A DNA stretch of 64,000 nucleotides from Sordaria brevicollis (lineage: Eukaryota > Ascomycota > Sordariomycetes > Sordariales > Sordariaceae), in the NCBI GenBank assembly GCA_033439795.1, contig JAUTDP010000012.1, positions 2,046,001 through 2,110,000 on the forward strand. The letters run 5' to 3'. The notes beneath the pieces were generated by a model, which saw nothing but the letters and a program-made list of their open reading frames with translations, had not been told where the DNA came from and ran no database searches. Positions 59,456-64,000 of this stretch are shown here, piece by piece. Every line of letters begins with the position of its first letter. Positions within the stretch are counted from its first letter, which is position 1. The position numbers and the translations under genes were made by a program.

Positions 59456-59864
59456 CTTGGGCAAGTCTTGTGGTGAAATGATGTTGTTGTTTCGAAAGTT
59501 GTTCCTGGTAGTGAGAGCTCCTGGTAGTGAAAAAGGACCGGCTAATATATATAATTGAAGCTGTCGAGATATCTGGACCCTGGATCGTCCGATAGAGTCA
59601 TTTGGACCCTCCGTTTCATACCCAGCGGGGTTAGATAGCTTCTGATAAGATAACAAGAGACGGGAAAGCCCCGCTTGGGGTATTATTTGTAGGTAGGTAG
59701 CTGAAGCTCATTGTCATGCGGAAGATATGAGCTCTAGAAATTGGCCAAAGTTAAGAACACTCTCTTTGAGAAGCTTAAGAGAGAGTGGAGGGACAACATA
59801 TAAACAGATCTTGGTTGGGTATATACTCTATCTTTTTCTTCATTGGTATCCAAGGCAAATCAAC
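59456..59864. other. intergenic region
   Basis: This 0.4 kb lies between the start of the dehydrogenase gene and the 3' end of the SFM1-like gene, both on the minus strand. No feature is seen. Confidence 0.6.
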
Positions 59865-60795
59865 TTAGAACATGTCGTCAATAGCCTTGTCCGAGTCTTT
59901 CTTGATCAACTCGACCATGCCCTATACCAACGGTCAGTGTTTTTCTTCTTCCATTCGTCGAGTACGGGGAAAGAACTTGCATCGGGCATAATTGGCTTGC
60001 CGTCCTTGTCAGTGACATAACGGAAGGGCATCTGTGTGCTCTCGTGCTCGCTGAACTTGAGCTCGGGGTGGTCGACATAGGGAATCTTGTCAACGGGGGC
60101 TGGGAGAGGTCAGTAATAGTTCTGTAACTTGAAGAAAGTGTCGTGAAGTGACTTGGAAGAGCAATCATGAAGACAGAGCTCAAGGAAGGAATATTCAGTG
60201 ATGAAACAGCACATGAATCCGACTTACTCTTGCCCTCAACAACAAGACGAGTGACACGGACAGCAGTGTCAGTGGTCATCTGAACGGGGCCGAGACGGCG
60301 GCCCTCGAAACCCTTCTTGCGGAGCTCAGAGGTTCTGTCTGTTTGGGTGTTAGTAGCTATCCTGAGTAAGACTTTGATCTTCATAAGGGGGTTTACCTCT
60401 CGGGGGATCATCACCTATAACAACACAGTTAGCATCTACACTTATCACACATTCTCCCAAGATCAAAAAGACGTACCCAAAATACCGCCAAACAGGAAAA
60501 CATCAAAGGTCTCGCCATCCTCGGGGCTCAAGTCCTTCTTGGCCGCGGGATCCAACAGGCAGACCCTGCTCTTGTCAGCAGCATAGATCTCCTCAACACC
60601 ACGGTTCTCAGCCTTGAAGGCAGGAATGGCAGCCAGAGCCTCGGGGACCTTGAATCCCAGAGGCAGGGAAGTCAGATGGAACTCGGAACCGATCTCTTGC
60701 GATTCCTTGGCGATGGCGAGGTACTCGAGCTCGGACCACGGGCCCAGCTCCTCGTCGAGGTGCTCGACAATGTAGGTCTTTTTTGTGGCGGCCAT
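59865..60795 (-). CDS. SFM1-type SPOUT protein-arginine methyltransferase
   Basis: The gene has five exons: 60,795-60,477; 60,414-60,397; 60,338-60,228; 60,099-59,981; 59,921-59,865, encoding 207 residues, close to yeast SFM1. Yeast SFM1 is a SPOUT-fold (knotted) enzyme that methylates an arginine of ribosomal protein Rps3. Visible: YIVEHLDEELGPWSELEY at the start; the cofactor-knot region FLFGGILGDDPPRDRTSELR, built from three exons; RRLGPVQMTTDTAVRVTR; IPYVDHPELKF; and MPFRYVTDKDGKPIMPDG. Exon 2 is only 18 nt (GDDPPR region). The last intron (59,980-59,922) has a GC donor (GCAAGT) with a CTGAC branch site and TATAG acceptor; no GT alternative restores the conserved MP-[DE]-GM reading. Codon phases match at every junction. 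Confidence 0.92.
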
Positions 60796-62087
60796 TGTGA
60801 TGAAGGAAGAAGGTATATGATCCAAAAAGACCAAAAGGGAAGGGATACCAAAATGGCCAAAGTGAGGGTGTTGTGTGTAAGTGTTTGGACGATCTACCAA
60901 GGCCAAGACTAACATTTTCTTGGTGGAGCTCTGATGAATTTTGGTGGGGCTTCCCCGGCCCGTGCCAAGACATGCCGTAACAGTGATCCAGTTCGGTGAT
61001 CCGGACCCGGTCTTCGGAGCCGGCCCCGCATTGTCTTACACCATGGCTCCGTTGATATCAAGGGCCCGAGACTACCCAAAGTGTAGGTTTGTGGACATGT
61101 TGATTTAATCCCATCTCACAGGATGTGAGTAGAAGGATTGTCAATATACCTCCATGAATTTCAACTACTGCCGAGATGAGTCGTGTTGACGGACAATCCC
61201 GTCGCTCGGTTGTTTTGGTCTGGGCAGGTCTTACCTCTATGAATGGATCTCCAAAGTGCCGGTATCCGGATACAGATGATACAGACCTCTCTCCCTTGAT
61301 AGTTCGGTTTGTGTAAACATTGATTTTCTAGATTGCCCTTTGTCAGACTCCAGCGAGTAAAGCTGTCGAAGACTTGACTTTATGCTCTGCCAAACAAACC
61401 TCTTAGTGGCTGAATAAGGGGCGACCTATTGATATCCTGATGCGGTACCTGAAGATCTTCGAGAAACTCCAGCACCTCTATAGAGGTGGAAGGCACAGTC
61501 TAGCTGCCAGGTGCATGTAATGGGTGCCATAGAATCACAAGGAAATGTCAAACACAGAATTAAGATATCGCTGGTAGAATCGAAATGGTTCAATATAGAC
61601 CATGCCTGCGAATTGGAAGGAGTGAAGAGACAACCTGAAAGCTCAAAGTTGATGGAGAATCGGACGAAATGGCTTGCACGTCTGGACGCACTGCACCGCA
61701 TGGCAGGACCAGGTCCCCCAGTTCTCTGTTAGGCTGGCGTACGGGGATCGCCCATTGGCACTAACAGGGTCCCTTAATCAGCCCCCTGCTAGGCCCAGGC
61801 TGAAATGGAACGCCACTATCCGTGCCGCAGTTGCATTCATCCCGCGTATTGAGTCTCCAAGGACAGATTCCCTCTTTCCCGTTTCATCCTGTCTTAAACA
61901 TCGCCTTTTCCCTATCCCTACAACAGCTTCTGCCGTTGTTGTCGGCCTCTTAACTATCATTTCCAATGAACGTGGTTGGTGGTAATAGGTAGCCCGAACT
62001 TGCGACAACCGAATTGTCCCCTCGCGACCTCCGCCGTCCCACCTGCGACTGAACCTGTAGCCGGCGACTTGAGTCCAGTTGGTGATC
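60796..62087. promoter_or_regulatory. divergent promoter, SFM1-like / KEX1
   Basis: This is 1.3 kb between head-to-head genes, without coding sequence that I can support. No specific motif is recognised. Confidence 0.45.
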
Positions 62088-64000
62088 ATGGTCGCCAACA
62101 CCAATGCTGGCCGGTCCATGGCTAGCTGGAAACGACTGCCGACTCTGATCGCGGCATTCACGCTATCATGGACAACCAGCTTCGTTTCCGCTGCTGGCTC
62201 CGCCGATTACTTTGTCCATGACCTTCCAGGCGCACCAGACGGTCCTCTGGTGAAGATGCATGCTGGGTGAGTTCCTTGTTCTTGGTAGCTCCAAATCTGG
62301 AAGAACCCCAAGCTGATATATTCCCATCAAGGCATATCGAGGTTACCCCTGAAACCAACGGCAACCTATTTTTCTGGCACTTCCAGAACAAACATATCGC
62401 CAACAAACAACGAACCGTTATTTGGCTAAATGGCGGTCCCGGTTGCAGTTCCGAGGATGGAGCATTGATGGAAATTGGCCCATACAGACTGAAGGACGAG
62501 AACACCTTGGTATACAACGATGGTGCCTGGAACGAGTTCGCCAACGTCTTGTTTGTCGACAACCCCGTCGGTACTGGCTTCAGCTATGTCGACACCAACG
62601 CCTATATCCACGAGTTGACCGATATGGCGTCCAATTTTGTTACCTTTTTGGAGAGGTGGTTCGCACTGTTCCCCGAGTACGAGCATGACGATGTAGGTGT
62701 CACAAACTCCGATCTTTGGTCCGTTCTGTCTAACCCATTTTCTAGCTCTACATCGCCGGAGAGTCCTACGCCGGCCAACACATCCCCTATATTGCTAAAG
62801 CCATCATCGATCGCAACAAGAACGCCGGTCCCATCAGCCACAAATGGAACCTCGCCGGTCTCCTGATTGGCAACGGCTGGGTCTCCCCCAAAGAGCAATA
62901 CGATGCCTACCTGCAGTTTGCCTACGAGAAGGGCATCGTCAAGAAGGGCACCGACTTGGCCAGCCAGCTCGAGAACCAGCAGCGTCTCTGCCAGCTCAAA
63001 ATCGCCGAACACCCCGACAGAATCGACTACAGCGAATGCGAAGACATTCTGCAGAGCATGCTCAAACTAACCGTCGGCGGTGTCGGCGCTAGCGGCAAGA
63101 ACCAGTGCGTAAATATGTACGACGTTCGCCTCAAGGACGACTTCCCGTCATGCGGCATGAACTGGCCTCCCGACCTTAAGAGCGTCACGCCCTACCTCCG
63201 TAAGAAGGAAGTCATCAGGGCGCTCAACATCAACGAGAACAAGTCTACTGGGTGGACGGAATGTAACGGTCTGGTGGGAATGAACTTCCACCCCAGTACT
63301 AAGCCGTCTATCACCCTGCTACCCGACATTTTGTCTTCTGGCGTTCCCATTCTGCTCTTTTCGGGGGCCGAAGACCTCATCTGCAACCACCTCGGCACCG
63401 AAGCATTGATCTCCAACATGGAATGGAACGGCGGTAAAGGATTCGAGCTTACCCCCGGGACCTGGGCGCCCCGCCGTGACTGGACTTTCGAGGGCGAACC
63501 TGCCGGGTTCTGGCAGCAGGCTCGCAACCTCACCTACGTGTTGTTTTACAACTCAAGTCATATGGTCCCCTTCGACTACCCCCGCCGCACCCGCGACATG
63601 CTCGACCGCTTCATGGGCGTAGATATCAGCAGCATCGGCGGCCAGCCCACCGACTCCCGACTCGACGGCGAGAAACTCCCCGAGACAACGGTCGGCGGCG
63701 CAGCGGGAAACAGCACGAGTAACCAAGCAGCCGAGAAGGCGAAACTTGAAATGGCCAAGTGGGAAGCCTACCGCAAATCAGGCGAGTTAGTCCTGGTGAT
63801 CGTCATCGTTGCCGCTGGCATATGGGGTTGGTTCGTCTGGAAAGACAGGAGGAAGACTGCGGGCCAGGGGTACATGGGCGTTGCTACGGGTGAGAGACAT
63901 AGTCTATCTAACCTCGGCACTCAGGCGAGTGCTGGTGGTAGGTCAAGAGGCCAGGGACTGGAAGGGTTTAGAAACAAGAGAAGTGGGAGGGGTAGGGACG
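62088..64000 (+). CDS. kex1: pheromone-processing carboxypeptidase KEX1, 3' end beyond window
   Basis: The gene has three exons in view: 62,088-62,266; 62,332-62,692; 62,746 to the right edge, about 598 residues without a stop. KEX1 is a Golgi membrane serine carboxypeptidase that trims C-terminal Lys/Arg from peptides cut by KEX2, including pheromone precursors. Visible: signal peptide (hydrophobic [16 protein letters not shown] ending near residue 35); NGGPGCSS oxyanion region; nucleophile Ser in GESYAG, right after the second intron; catalytic Asp in [11 protein letters not shown] and His in NSSHMVPFD; an acidic/Ser linker; one membrane helix ([18 protein letters not shown]); and a basic cytosolic tail. 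The ATG at 62,088 is chosen; an upstream GTG in the same frame is not needed. Introns are 65 and 53 nt. Confidence 0.95.

Overview
The window is nuclear DNA of a filamentous ascomycete of the Sordariales, most likely in the Neurospora/Sordaria group. Evidence: intron-rich genes with short (about 50-400 nt) introns carrying GTANGT-type donors and CTAAC/CTGAC-like branch sites; C-biased third positions in highly expressed genes; fungal-specific families (2EXR, SAT4-type rhodopsin domain, KEX1, STF2-like); and two AT-saturated islands in which CpA/TpG is depleted, the signature of repeat-induced point mutation (RIP). The 283-residue porin resembles the Neurospora protein as I remember it but appears to differ at several residues, so a relative of N. 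crassa fits better than N. crassa itself (memory only, low confidence).

Layout. 1-1.1 kb: 3' part of an unrecognised minus-strand gene running off the left edge. 2.1-6.1 kb (minus): a 2EXR protein and an AROM-derived, quinate-repressor-like protein. 8.6-12.2 kb: a divergent pair of low-complexity proteins. 12.6-15.6 kb: divergent PEX19 and UBC9. 17.8-23.3 kb (plus): asparagine synthetase and mitochondrial porin. 24.2-27.6 kb: divergent mitochondrial J-protein and methionine aminopeptidase 2. 29.6-33.7 kb: a PRELI/UPS2-like lipid-transfer protein (+), a small unknown (-), and a YFH7/YggC-like P-loop kinase (+). 34.3-37.5 kb (minus): a single gene fusing a SAT4-type seven-helix domain to an FHS-type sugar transporter. 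37.5-45.5 kb: gene-free, containing a complete but RIP-destroyed Mutator-like transposon (40,760-44,944) with 88-bp terminal inverted repeats and a perfect 9-bp target duplication. 45.6-50.7 kb: LIS1/PAC1 (-), mitochondrial methionyl-tRNA formyltransferase (+), STF2/TMA10-like protein (-) whose start codon is split by an intron. 52.2-54.6 kb: a second RIP island with a Tc1/mariner-type transposase relic. 56.3-64 kb: DRE2 (+), class-1A-type dihydroorotate dehydrogenase (-), SFM1-type SPOUT methyltransferase with a GC-AG intron and an 18-nt exon (-), and KEX1 carboxypeptidase (+, cut by the right edge).

Most genes are independent housekeeping genes, often in head-to-head pairs sharing 0.6-1.3 kb promoters. 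There is no operon-like or biosynthetic cluster. Mitochondrial function recurs (porin, J-protein, UPS2-like, FMT1; DRE2 acts in cytosol/intermembrane space), but this is proximity, not evidence of a pathway. The most unusual items are the Mutator-like element with un-RIPed ends, the rhodopsin-transporter fusion, the A|TG split start codon, and the quinate-repressor-like gene that stands apart from any quinate cluster.
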